A stretch of DNA of 8,413 bases from Acidobacteriota bacterium (GCA_022562835.1 JADFOM010000092.1:1-8413); one strand, 5' to 3'. Shown: positions 1 to 6,950, numbered from the stretch's first letter. Program-made: numbers and translations. The notes: a model not told the origin generated them from the letters alone.

Positions 1-641
1 GCGTACCCGCAGGCGAAGATCTTGGCCTCGAGGTCATTACTTCAGCGTTCCCGCTGCAGGGAGCCGATTTCCTGCCGGTCTTGACCAAGGCAGCAGAAAC
101 CGGAGCCGAGGCGGTCATCGTGCTCGCGGCCGACACCGCGTGCGTCCAGGTGATGCGTTTGTTCCCCGAAATCGTTCCCGATGCACAGCTCTACATGACC
201 GGCGCATGTGCTGCGGAAGAGATCGCCGATGAACTCGGTGACTTGATGGACGTCGTGATCTTGAACAACGAGGGACCGAACGAACCGACGGTCGAAGGCG
301 AAATCTATCAGGCGGTCGTCGACCGCTACGCCGTCGACCCCGCCGGCGGTGCCGGAACGGTCGGGTTTCGTGGTTTCATGAACCTCTACTCGCTGCTCGA
401 CGAGCTCGGACCGGACGGCATCACCTCGGAGGCGATCGCAGAACTCGCAGAAGCTTCGTTCGAACGGCCAAACTACTGGGGATACCCCTATTCCTGCTCG
501 ATAGAACAGGTGCCAGGACTTCCCGCACTTTGTGCACCGCAACAGACGCTGTTCCGCTTTGTCGAAGGTGAGGTCGTCGACGCAGGTGGAGGGTGGATCG
601 ACACGGTGCCGTTGCTTGAGAACGCTGGCCCGCAGGGCTGA
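1..641 (+). CDS. Branched-chain amino acid-type ABC transporter substrate-binding protein (C-terminal part, 5' truncated)
   Basis: The reading frame is open from the window edge (first full codon at base 3) to TGA at 639-641, giving 212 residues without the N-terminus, so the signal peptide is not visible. It reads as the second lobe of a periplasmic-binding-protein type I fold (the LivJ/LivK-like family): a parallel alpha/beta pattern with stretches such as EAVIVLAADTACVQVMR and a glycine-rich segment followed by FMNLYSLLDEL, where this family has its late helix before the hinge. In the cell it would be a lipid-anchored or secreted protein that captures the substrate and delivers it to the permease encoded next. 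Four cysteines (codons at 141, 207, 495, 531) could form disulfides, which fits an exported protein. The liv permease follows after 40 bases. The family binds amino acids but also aromatic acids, amides and urea, so the ligand is open. ATG codons inside the frame, such as 81, are internal and not starts. Confidence 0.85.
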   Translation, partial: VPAGEDLGLEVITSAFPLQGADFLPVLTKAAETGAEAVIVLAADTACVQVMRLFPEIVPDAQLYMTGACAAEEIADELGDLMDVVILNNEGPNEPTVEGEIYQAVVDRYAVDPAGGAGTVGFRGFMNLYSLLDELGPDGITSEAIAELAEASFERPNYWGYPYSCSIEQVPGLPALCAPQQTLFRFVEGEVVDAGGGWIDTVPLLENAGPQG

Positions 642-681
642 CCATGTGTCCCCGTCGTGAAGCGGCGCTAAGACACCGCGC

Positions 682-2697
682 ATGCGGGGGCGTTGCATCG
701 CCTCGCATCTAAACTTCCTTCTCCAAGGTCTTGGCCTCGGCGGCGTCATCGCTGCCATCGCGCTCGGCGTTGTGTTGACCTACCGCGCCAGCGGAGTCGT
801 CAATTTCGCGCATGCGGCAATGGGCATGTACCTGGCATTCGCGTACTACCAATTGCGAGCGACAGGCGACCTGATCCTTCCAATCCTCGGACTGCCGGCC
901 AAGATCCATCTCGTCGACAATCCGACCGTATTCACAGGATTGATCGTGATCACGCTACTTGCGGCGGTCCTCGGAGCGGGTCTATACCTGTTGATCTTCC
1001 GCAAGTTGCGCACCGCACCGGCGCTTGCCCGTGTGATCGCATCGGTTGGCTTGCTCATCTACCTAATGGCCATCGTCGACCTGCGGTTCCCCAGCCGCGG
1101 TGCCGTTGCTGGAGTCATCGTGGGACCCCTCCCCGATGACATCATTCAGTCGGGCGACATCATCAACACGGCCGATCGGCTCCTCGTCGCCGGACTAGTT
1201 CTCATCACTGCGCTGGTATTGAAACTGCTCTACCAGTTCACCCGATTTGGCGTCGCAACACGAGCAGCGGCTGAAAACGAACGCGGCGCTCTGTTGCTCG
1301 GGATCTCACCTCACGTGATCGGTGCGGTCAACTGGGCGCTAGCGACCGTCCTGGCGGGCCTTGCGGTAATCCTTGTAGCCACCCGCATCCCGTTCGAGCC
1401 GACTGGAACCAGCCTGCTGATAGTTCCCGCTCTCGCGGCTGCGCTCGTGGGTGGCTTCAAATCGTTTGGACTGACCGCAATCGCCGGGCTGGCGATCGGC
1501 ATGGCGCAGACCGAGATCTTCAACCTTCGGACCGAGTGGTCCTGGTTACCCGATATCGGCCTCGAACAGGGCATCCCATTCGTGTTGATCATCGTTCTGA
1601 TGGTCGTGCGCGGCGATTCGATTCTGGGGAGAGGCCAGACCCGCGGGCGTGGCCTGCCACCGTCACCCGAGATCCGACATTCGGTCCTAACGGCCTCGGT
1701 GCTTACCACAGTCGGCGTGGTGGCGATGATGACGGTCGGGTCCGATTGGCGCCTCGGCATCATCATGACCTCAATCGGCACGGTCATGGCGCTTTCGGTC
1801 GTGGTCGTCACCGGATTTGTCGGTCAGATCTCGATGGCCCAATACACCTTCGCAGGTGTCGCCGCCTTCAGCATGGTCCGACTAACCGAAAGTCTGAACC
1901 TTCCATTTCCGCTCACTCCGATCCTTGCGGCACTGGTCGCCATGCTGGTTTCGATCGGTGTCGGGTTCCCCGCCGTGCGCGTGCGCGGGATGAACCTAGC
2001 GATAGCCACGCTTGCCATCGCGGTCGCGCTCGAGGAGCTGTTGTTCAAGTGGCAATGGTTCACCGGCGGGATTCTGGGCAGCCAGATCGAGCGCCCGACG
2101 CTCTGGGGTATCGACTTCGGCGTGTTCGACGTGGGCGACGCCTTCCCGCGACGAATTTATGGCGTGCTGGTCGTCCTCGTGGCCGGGGCCATGTATCTGG
2201 CGGTCGCCAATCTGCGTCGCTCGATCACCGGTGTGCGTTGGCTTGCGGTTCGATCAAACGAACGAGCAGCCTCGGCCGCTGGCATCAATGTCGCTCGGAC
2301 AAAGCTCACGGCGTTTGCTGCCGGTGGATTCATCGCCGGCGTAGGAGGCACCCTGACCGCGTACCAACAGCCGATCCTCACTGTCGCTTCGTTCGCTGTG
2401 CTCAACTCCCTGGTGCTGCTGGCCATTACCTATCTCGCTGGTATCGCCAGCCCAAACGGCGCGGTCGTCGCCGGAATGATCACGGTCGGCGGTCTCTCCA
2501 CCGTCTTGCTCAACCAGTTCAGCGACACCGCATCCGAGTACCAGTTCGCGCTCAACGGACTCCTGTTGATATTTGCCGCGGTGTTGTACCCCTCCGGGTT
2601 GACTGGCGCCACGCGAGAACTCGCGGCGCGAATCCGCAGGACCGCAGCCCAAAGAACCACCTCCAAACCAACCCGGGAGTCAGCGAATGTCTCGTAG
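682..2697 (+). CDS. Fused LivH-LivM branched-chain-type ABC transporter permease
   Basis: The 671-residue integral membrane protein joins both permease subunits of a liv-type importer. Residues about 10-308 are LivH-like: an N-terminal hydrophobic helix, then the family hallmark ALGVVLTYRASGVVNFAHA, several membrane segments, and a cytoplasmic coupling loop around ATRAAAENERGALLLGIS. A charged, membrane-free linker rich in Arg, Gly and Pro (about 309-333) leads to a LivM-like half (about 334-650) with VVTGFVGQISMAQYTFAGVA and its own coupling loop, GVRWLAVRSNERAASAAGIN. Separate LivH and LivM are each about 300 residues, so the length matches a full fusion, and both ATPase-docking loops are kept. 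The C-terminal tail (about 650-671) is basic and polar. ATG 682 is the first start in this frame after a stop at 658-660, and no clear ribosome binding site precedes it. The protein should form the whole membrane channel, served by the two ATPases encoded downstream. Its stop overlaps the next gene by 11 bases. Confidence 0.92.
   Translation: MRGRCIASHLNFLLQGLGLGGVIAAIALGVVLTYRASGVVNFAHAAMGMYLAFAYYQLRATGDLILPILGLPAKIHLVDNPTVFTGLIVITLLAAVLGAGLYLLIFRKLRTAPALARVIASVGLLIYLMAIVDLRFPSRGAVAGVIVGPLPDDIIQSGDIINTADRLLVAGLVLITALVLKLLYQFTRFGVATRAAAENERGALLLGISPHVIGAVNWALATVLAGLAVILVATRIPFEPTGTSLLIVPALAAALVGGFKSFGLTAIAGLAIGMAQTEIFNLRTEWSWLPDIGLEQGIPFVLIIVLMVVRGDSILGRGQTRGRGLPPSPEIRHSVLTASVLTTVGVVAMMTVGSDWRLGIIMTSIGTVMALSVVVVTGFVGQISMAQYTFAGVAAFSMVRLTESLNLPFPLTPILAALVAMLVSIGVGFPAVRVRGMNLAIATLAIAVALEELLFKWQWFTGGILGSQIERPTLWGIDFGVFDVGDAFPRRIYGVLVVLVAGAMYLAVANLRRSITGVRWLAVRSNERAASAAGINVARTKLTAFAAGGFIAGVGGTLTAYQQPILTVASFAVLNSLVLLAITYLAGIASPNGAVVAGMITVGGLSTVLLNQFSDTASEYQFALNGLLLIFAAVLYPSGLTGATRELAARIRRTAAQRTTSKPTRESANVS
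2675..2679 (+). promoter_or_regulatory. Ribosome binding site of the SnoaL-like gene
   Basis: GGGAG lies seven bases before ATG 2687, inside the last codons of the permease gene. It supports that ATG as the start and shows the small gene can load its own ribosomes as well as being coupled to the permease through the overlap. Confidence 0.6.
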
Positions 2698-3127
2698 TGA
2701 CATCGAAGAACTGGTCCATCGCTACTCGGACGCTGTAGTACACGCCGATCGTGAACAATGGGCGTCGACATGGACCGACGACGCTCACTGGCAGCTCGGC
2801 GAGACGATGCGCGCCGAGGGACGCGATGAGATCGTAAAGCTTTGGGTCGGAGCGATGTCCACCTTCGAGGCGGTGGTACAAACCGTGCTCAACGGCAGCG
2901 CTGTGACCGACGACTTCCTGGGTATCGGAAGCGGTCGCTGGTATATCCAAGAACACGGCAAGACCACCCAAGGCGAAGCGTTTATGTTGCTGTCCTACTA
3001 CGACGACACCTACGTCAGGATCGGCGACGACTGGCTATTCTCCAGCCGATCGCTGGTGTCTCTTTACCAAGGCCCATCGAATCTCTCGGCGGACTTCGCG
3101 AAACCCTCGGCGAGTCCCGATGCCTGA
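2687..3127 (+). CDS. SnoaL-like / NTF2-superfamily small protein
   Basis: The 146-residue protein has the layout of SnoaL-like domains (NTF2 superfamily, SnoaL_4-like). It starts with a helix and the typical HRYSDAVVHADREQWASTW segment followed by TDDAHW, then a middle helix with TVLNGSAV, and ends in beta strands carrying GSGRWYIQEH, LLSYYDDTYVRIGDDWLFSSR. The length is normal for the family and the C-terminal tail of about 15 residues is polar. Members form cone-shaped alpha+beta barrels that act as isomerases, hydratases, cyclases or dehydratases, or as ligand-binding partners, and here the exact reaction cannot be read. No signal peptide is seen, so it should be cytoplasmic. It overlaps the permease by 11 bases and the acyl-CoA synthetase by 8 bases, so it is translated in step with both. 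This suggests a role on the transported molecule or its CoA ester. The family call is firm and the function is unknown. Confidence 0.8.
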   Translation: MSRSDIEELVHRYSDAVVHADREQWASTWTDDAHWQLGETMRAEGRDEIVKLWVGAMSTFEAVVQTVLNGSAVTDDFLGIGSGRWYIQEHGKTTQGEAFMLLSYYDDTYVRIGDDWLFSSRSLVSLYQGPSNLSADFAKPSASPDA

Positions 3128-4661
3128 GTTCGCCCGCGCGGCTGCTGAAGCGAACCCCGAGGCGATCGCCCTGCGCGATGATGAAGCCGCGCTTGGTTGG
3201 GCCGAGGTAGGAGCACTGTTGGACCAGGTTGCCTGGCGCATCATCGAGGCCGATCTCGGCGAGGCGAGGCGCGTCGCCGTGTTCGCGGAGAACGCCATCC
3301 AGACTGCGCTCGCCCATCTCGGTGGACTGCTCGGTGGTGCGTCAACCGTGCCAGTCAACTTCCACCTCAACGCTTCGGAGGCTGCGTACATCCTCGAGGA
3401 CTCTGACTCTCGCATTCTCTTCGTCGGGCCTGAAACCGCAGAGCGGGGAGTCGAGGCCGCTCGGCAGGCTGGCGTCGACCTCGTCGTCGGATGGGGCGAT
3501 GCACTGCCGTCCGGTGTCGTGAAATGGTCGACCTGGCTAGCTGAATCGGCGACGTCCTCGCCGCCAATCGACATCAAGCCTCGACCCAACCTGCTCTACA
3601 CCTCTGGTACGACCGGACGCCCCAAGGGCACGGACTTGCCGCCGACAATGTTCGCGGGCGGGTCGACGATGGAGGATCATTTCGCGGGTCTGCGCAAATC
3701 GCCCTTCGCCCGACTCGGCACCCACCTCGTCGTTGGACCGATGTATCACACCGGACCCCTCGGAGCGATGCGCCTACTCGTTGCTGGCGTGCCGTCGGTG
3801 ATCCTCGGCCGCTTCGATCCAGAAGAAACGCTGCGAGCAATCGACACCTACTCCTGTGAAGCTGCGGTCATGGTGCCGACCCATTTCGTTCGGCTGCTGG
3901 CGCTTCCCAAAGAGGTCAGGCAGCGCTACGACATCAGCTCGATGAAGCTCGTTGCACATACGGGAGCGAGCTGTCCGATCGACGTGAAACGTTCGATGAT
4001 CGAATGGTGGGGCCCGGTGTTCGTGGACGCGTACGGTGCGTCCGAGGTCGGTACCACCTGTCAGATCACCAGCGAGGAGTGGCTATCCCACCCCGGCTCG
4101 GTCGGCAGGTCGATCCCGCCGTTTGAGGCGCTGGTTGTCGATGACGACGATGACGAGGTCGCCGCAGGGGTCGAAGGGCGGCTGTTCTTCCGGGACACGA
4201 CCGGCCGAGGCGTCATCTATCCGAGCGATCCCGTCAAGACTTCTGAGGCACACATCGCTCCTGGAGTCTTCACGCTCGGCGAGATCGGATATATCGACGA
4301 GGCCGGCTTCGTGTTCATTACGGACCGGTTCAGCGACATGGTTGTTTCCGGCGGCGTCAACATCTACCCGGCCGAATCCGAGCAGATCCTTCTCGACCAC
4401 CCAGGAATCGCCGATGCAGCGTGTATTGGAGTTCCGCATGCGGAGATGGGCGAGCAGCTCCACGCTCTCATCGTCCCCAAAGATCCAGCCATACCTCTAG
4501 CAAGTCAAGAGGTCATCGACTACTGCCGCGATCGACTCAGCCACTACAAATGCCCACGGTCCGCTGAGATCGTCGACGACGTCGGCCGCAACACGATGGG
4601 CAAACTCAACAAGAGATCGCTCCGCGACCAATACGTCGCAAATGGCGGGCCTGCAACATGA
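3120..4661 (+). CDS. AMP-forming acyl-CoA synthetase (FadD-type ligase)
   Basis: The 513-residue protein belongs to the ANL (adenylate-forming) superfamily and should convert a carboxylic acid, ATP and CoA to acyl-CoA, AMP and pyrophosphate in the cytoplasm. Visible motifs are the phosphate-binding loop YTSGTTGRPKG (residues 160-170), the MYHTGP segment with His210, TGASCP (281-286), the adenine-binding DAYGASEVGTT (303-313), the hinge region DRFSDMVVSGGVNIYP beginning at Asp402, and the C-terminal GKLNKRSLR with the expected catalytic Lys495. All core parts are present and the length is normal. The motif usually reading Gly-Asp before the hinge has Glu388 in place of the ribose-binding Asp, a conservative change. 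ATG 3120 overlaps the end of the SnoaL-like gene by 8 bases, and the stop overlaps livG in an ATGA. Its place between transporter genes suggests it activates the imported acid (vectorial acylation). Chain length or aromatic preference cannot be judged here. Confidence 0.92.
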   Translation: MPEFARAAAEANPEAIALRDDEAALGWAEVGALLDQVAWRIIEADLGEARRVAVFAENAIQTALAHLGGLLGGASTVPVNFHLNASEAAYILEDSDSRILFVGPETAERGVEAARQAGVDLVVGWGDALPSGVVKWSTWLAESATSSPPIDIKPRPNLLYTSGTTGRPKGTDLPPTMFAGGSTMEDHFAGLRKSPFARLGTHLVVGPMYHTGPLGAMRLLVAGVPSVILGRFDPEETLRAIDTYSCEAAVMVPTHFVRLLALPKEVRQRYDISSMKLVAHTGASCPIDVKRSMIEWWGPVFVDAYGASEVGTTCQITSEEWLSHPGSVGRSIPPFEALVVDDDDDEVAAGVEGRLFFRDTTGRGVIYPSDPVKTSEAHIAPGVFTLGEIGYIDEAGFVFITDRFSDMVVSGGVNIYPAESEQILLDHPGIADAACIGVPHAEMGEQLHALIVPKDPAIPLASQEVIDYCRDRLSHYKCPRSAEIVDDVGRNTMGKLNKRSLRDQYVANGGPAT

Positions 4662-5431
4662 ACGGGCCACTCCTCGAGGCCGAAGACCTCACCGTGACAT
4701 TCGGCGGTTTGCACGCCAACGACTCGGTGAACCTAACGATCGAAGAGGGAAGTTTCGTCGGCCTGATCGGCCCGAACGGTGCCGGCAAGACCACATTCAT
4801 CGACGCGGTGAGCGGATTCGTGCCCCTCTCCGATGGCAGCGTGCACTTTGGTGGCGACCGTATCGACGGCCTGAAACCGCACGAACGCGTAGGGCTCGGC
4901 ATGTCGCGTACGTTTCAACAGCTCGAACTATTCGAGGATCTCAGTGTGAGGGACAACGTTCGAGCGGCCGCAGAACCGTCGCGTTGGTGGGACGTTCTCT
5001 CCGATCTCGTCCATCCTCGCCGCGCGCCGCAGGCGACCGCACAGATTGAATGGGCGCTCGAGACGCTCGGACTGACCGATATCGCTGCGGAGCTTCCCAG
5101 CGCACTCAGCCATGGTCAGCGAAAGCTCGTCGGCGCGGCGCGTGCACTCGCTGCCGAGCCTCGGTTGGTCCTCTTGGATGAACCGGCCGCCGGTCTCGAC
5201 ACCACCGAGAGCCGAGCACTCGGCCTCCGTCTACGCACGCTGCTCGACCACGGCATCACAGTGTTCCTGATCGATCACGACATGGGCTTGGTGCTCAACG
5301 TGTGTGACTACATCTATGTCCTCGATTTCGGAACGATCATCGCCCAGGGATCTCCCTCCGAGGTTCGTTCAAATCCGGCCGTGATCTCCGCCTACCTCGG
5401 CTCGGCGGCGAGCGAGGAGATGAATCAATGA
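4658..5431 (+). CDS. livG: Branched-chain-type ABC transporter ATPase LivG
   Basis: The 257-residue cytoplasmic ATPase powers import together with LivF. Walker A is GPNGAGKTT (residues 38-46), the Q-loop glutamine is Gln87 in SRTFQQLELF, the ABC signature is LSHGQRKLV (150-158), Walker B is LVLLDE with the catalytic Glu175, the D-loop is AGLD (178-181), and the H-loop histidine is His207 in FLIDHDMGLV. The signature of the LSxGQ type and the C-terminal segment VCDYIYVLDFGTIIAQG are typical of LivG rather than LivF. The length matches the family, and no residue needed for ATP hydrolysis is missing. The start ATG overlaps the stop of the acyl-CoA synthetase by four bases (ATGA), with only a weak GGCGGG-like site upstream, so translation is probably coupled. 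The stop overlaps the livF start in the same way. Confidence 0.95.
   Translation: MNGPLLEAEDLTVTFGGLHANDSVNLTIEEGSFVGLIGPNGAGKTTFIDAVSGFVPLSDGSVHFGGDRIDGLKPHERVGLGMSRTFQQLELFEDLSVRDNVRAAAEPSRWWDVLSDLVHPRRAPQATAQIEWALETLGLTDIAAELPSALSHGQRKLVGAARALAAEPRLVLLDEPAAGLDTTESRALGLRLRTLLDHGITVFLIDHDMGLVLNVCDYIYVLDFGTIIAQGSPSEVRSNPAVISAYLGSAASEEMNQ
5414..5420 (+). promoter_or_regulatory. Ribosome binding site of livF
   Basis: GAGGAGA lies seven bases before ATG 5428 and inside the last codons of livG. It is one of the best Shine-Dalgarno matches in the window and fixes the livF start. Confidence 0.7.
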
Positions 5432-6144
5432 AAGCGCTGCTCTCGATAAGAGGCCTGTCGGCAGGGTACGCAGGCGTCCCGGTAGTGCGTGACCTGAACA
5501 TCGAGGTGGGCGAAGGCGAAATAGTCGCGTTGCTCGGCGCGAACGGCGCCGGCAAGACGACGACGTTGCTGACCGTTTCGGGCATTCTGCCCGTAATCGA
5601 GGGATCGGTCGAAGTGCTCGGGGACAAAACGTCATCGTCGGCTCCCAACAGGGTCGCCAAGCGCGGCGTAGCTCACGTGGCCGAGGACCGCAGCCTCTTC
5701 TATGACCTGACCGTCCGCGAAAACCTTCGGCTCGGTGTGCGAAAACGCGGCGCGGCGCGGCGCGCCATGATCGACCAGGCGCTCGAATACTTCCCCGCGC
5801 TCGAGCCACTGCTCGGCCGCAAGTCCGGGCTGCTCTCGGGTGGCGAGCAGCAAATGCTCGCCATGGCTCGTGCGCTCGTTTCAGAGCCGAGACTGTTGAT
5901 GGTCGATGAGATGAGCCTCGGTTTGGCGCCGATTATTGTCGAGCGAATGCTGCCGATCGTACGAAAGATCGCAGACGAGACCGGCGCGGGCGTTTTGCTC
6001 GTCGAACAACACATCCATCTGGCGCTCGACGTCGCCGATCGGGGATATGTCCTCAGCCACGGCGAGGTCACGATGGCTGGCAGCGCCGAGGAACTCTCGG
6101 CCGACCGAGATCTCCTAGAGGCCTCCTACCTCGGCTCTACCTGA
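5428..6144 (+). CDS. livF: Branched-chain-type ABC transporter ATPase LivF
   Basis: The 238-residue protein is the second ATPase of the importer. Walker A is GANGAGKTT (37-45), the ABC signature is LSGGEQQ (136-142), Walker B is LLMVDE ending in Glu161 and followed by MSLGLAP, and the H-loop is LLVEQHIH with His195. As in other LivF proteins, the Q-loop position carries Glu (Glu86 in HVAEDRSLF) in place of the LivG glutamine, and the MSLGLAP and VEQ motifs are family hallmarks. The length is normal and all catalytic residues are present. LivG and LivF would sit as a heterodimer under the two coupling loops of the fused permease. The start is fixed by a good ribosome binding site and a four-base ATGA overlap with livG. 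It is the last gene of this operon: a long hairpin begins ten bases after its stop. Confidence 0.95.
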   Translation: MKALLSIRGLSAGYAGVPVVRDLNIEVGEGEIVALLGANGAGKTTTLLTVSGILPVIEGSVEVLGDKTSSSAPNRVAKRGVAHVAEDRSLFYDLTVRENLRLGVRKRGAARRAMIDQALEYFPALEPLLGRKSGLLSGGEQQMLAMARALVSEPRLLMVDEMSLGLAPIIVERMLPIVRKIADETGAGVLLVEQHIHLALDVADRGYVLSHGEVTMAGSAEELSADRDLLEASYLGST

Positions 6145-6153
6145 AGCGAAAAC

Positions 6154-6228
6154 CCCTCTTTTCTGTTTTTCTGACCGCTAGAGCGCCCTTTTCGGCACCC
6201 TAGGGGTCAGAAAAACAGAAAAAGAGGG
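6154..6228. terminator. Long near-perfect hairpin, probable terminator between the two transcription units
   Basis: The left arm 6154-6176 and right arm 6205-6228 are inverted copies (23 and 24 bases) that differ only by one extra base in an A/T run. The stem can continue inward through CTAG (6178-6181 with 6200-6203) after one G-G mismatch, and then through a small GCC/GGC helix closing on a CTTTTC loop (6188-6193). It starts ten bases after the livF stop. No U-run follows the stem on the + strand. On the - strand the stem is followed by GTTTTC, so it looks more like a classical intrinsic terminator in that direction. A transcription barrier for the liv operon is the most likely role. A processing or mRNA-stabilising structure, or a small mobile repeat, is also possible. 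Confidence 0.6.
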
Positions 6229-6231
6229 AAG

Positions 6232-6262
6232 CTAACAGTTGACAGATGTTGTCAACTGTTAG
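6232..6262. promoter_or_regulatory. Perfect inverted repeat, probable operator of the TetR-family regulator
   Basis: CTAACAGTTGACA (6232-6244) and its exact reverse complement TGTCAACTGTTAG (6250-6262) flank a five-base spacer, giving a 31-base dyad. TetR-family dimers usually bind palindromes of this kind close to their own gene, and the regulator starts 61 bases downstream. The left arm ends with TTGACA, so a bound dimer would cover the -35 element. This is inference from position and symmetry; binding is not shown. Confidence 0.65.
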
Positions 6263-6269
6263 TTAAGAT
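6239..6269 (+). promoter_or_regulatory. Possible sigma-70-type promoter of the TetR gene
   Basis: TTGACA at 6239-6244 is a perfect -35 hexamer. The best -10 candidate is TAAGAT at 6264-6269 (four of six consensus bases), with a long 19-base spacer. The promoter would be almost entirely inside the inverted repeat, which fits repression by occlusion. The -10 assignment is uncertain, and a one-base-shifted TTAAGA (18-base spacer) is an alternative. Confidence 0.4.
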
Positions 6270-6323
6270 GGTGTTGATGGGATCGATTAGAGAGAAGCTG
6301 GCGATCGAAACGCTGGCGTCAAG

Positions 6324-6950
6324 ATGAGTGCACGCTGGTGGGGCGACCCACCAGCCGACGACGCCGCGGCACGCGAGCGACTCATCGACGCCACCGAATC
6401 CTGTCTCACCTCACTGGGAATCGCCTCGATCACGATCACCGAAGTCGCTCGACGCGCCGGCGTTTCACGCACGACGCTCTACAAATACGTCGGGTCTATC
6501 GATGAGCTCATCGAAGCGGTGTTTCTACGCGAGGTCGACCGCTTTATCGCCGAACTCGAGCCACAGCTCAGCGCACTCCCATCACCCCGACAACAGCTAC
6601 TCGAACTGATCTGGCGTCTGTCCAGCGTTGTTCCCACAAACGCGGCGGTGTCGTCAATGCTCGAGACAGATCTAGTCCGTGGCGGCACGATGGCGATGGC
6701 GGCACGCAGCGTGCCGCTCGCTAAACGCATCGACCGCCTCGCTCGTCCGTATCTCGAAGAAGCCCAGCGCCAAGGGGACCTAGCCATGGGTCCACTCGAC
6801 CAACACATCGAATGGATAATGCGCACGGTGCTGTCCTTCGCCGCGAACCCTCAACCGCCCGGGCGCGACGCGACCGACCAACGACGATTCGTCGAACAGT
6901 TCGCCCTGCCCGGCCTTCTCGAGACGGCGACTGCCGGCATCGCTACATGA
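6324..6950 (+). CDS. TetR-family transcriptional regulator
   Basis: The 208-residue protein has a TetR-type N-terminal DNA-binding domain at residues 17-65. The helix-turn-helix ITEVARRAGVSRTTLYKYVG (38-57) is a textbook match, followed by IDELIEAVF leading into helix 4. Residues about 70-208 form an all-helical ligand-binding and dimerisation domain without a recognisable ligand motif, as is usual. It most likely represses its own transcription, and that of the oxygenase gene 67 bases downstream, through the inverted repeat at 6232-6262, and would be released by a small ligand such as a substrate or CoA ester of the pathway. ATG 6324 is the first start after an in-frame stop at 6288-6290, and it has no clear Shine-Dalgarno sequence. 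A short reading frame upstream ends in the same ATGA, so translational coupling is possible. Family assignment is firm; target genes and ligand are inferred. Confidence 0.92.
   Translation: MSARWWGDPPADDAAARERLIDATESCLTSLGIASITITEVARRAGVSRTTLYKYVGSIDELIEAVFLREVDRFIAELEPQLSALPSPRQQLLELIWRLSSVVPTNAAVSSMLETDLVRGGTMAMAARSVPLAKRIDRLARPYLEEAQRQGDLAMGPLDQHIEWIMRTVLSFAANPQPPGRDATDQRRFVEQFALPGLLETATAGIAT

Noticed and set aside
42..758. A 238-codon - strand frame opposite the binding protein and permease start
   Set aside because: It overlaps two well-supported + strand genes, and the protein resembles no family I recognise. Its CDDL/CTKCGKSW cysteine pattern comes from the complement of the real coding sequence.
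1536..2738. A 400-codon open frame on the + strand in another frame of the permease gene
   Set aside because: The product is Arg/His/Gly-rich with no membrane segments or domain, typical of a shadow frame. The permease frame is clearly the real one.
6154..6228. Long inverted repeat as the remains of a miniature transposon or insertion sequence
   Set aside because: No target-site duplication is visible in the flanks, and the position directly between a stop codon and an operator fits a transcription barrier better. A search for genomic copies could reopen this.
6227..6255. Divergent - strand promoter from the TGTCAA of the right operator arm
   Set aside because: No -10-like hexamer lies at proper spacing on the - strand, and no gene is present on that strand to the left.
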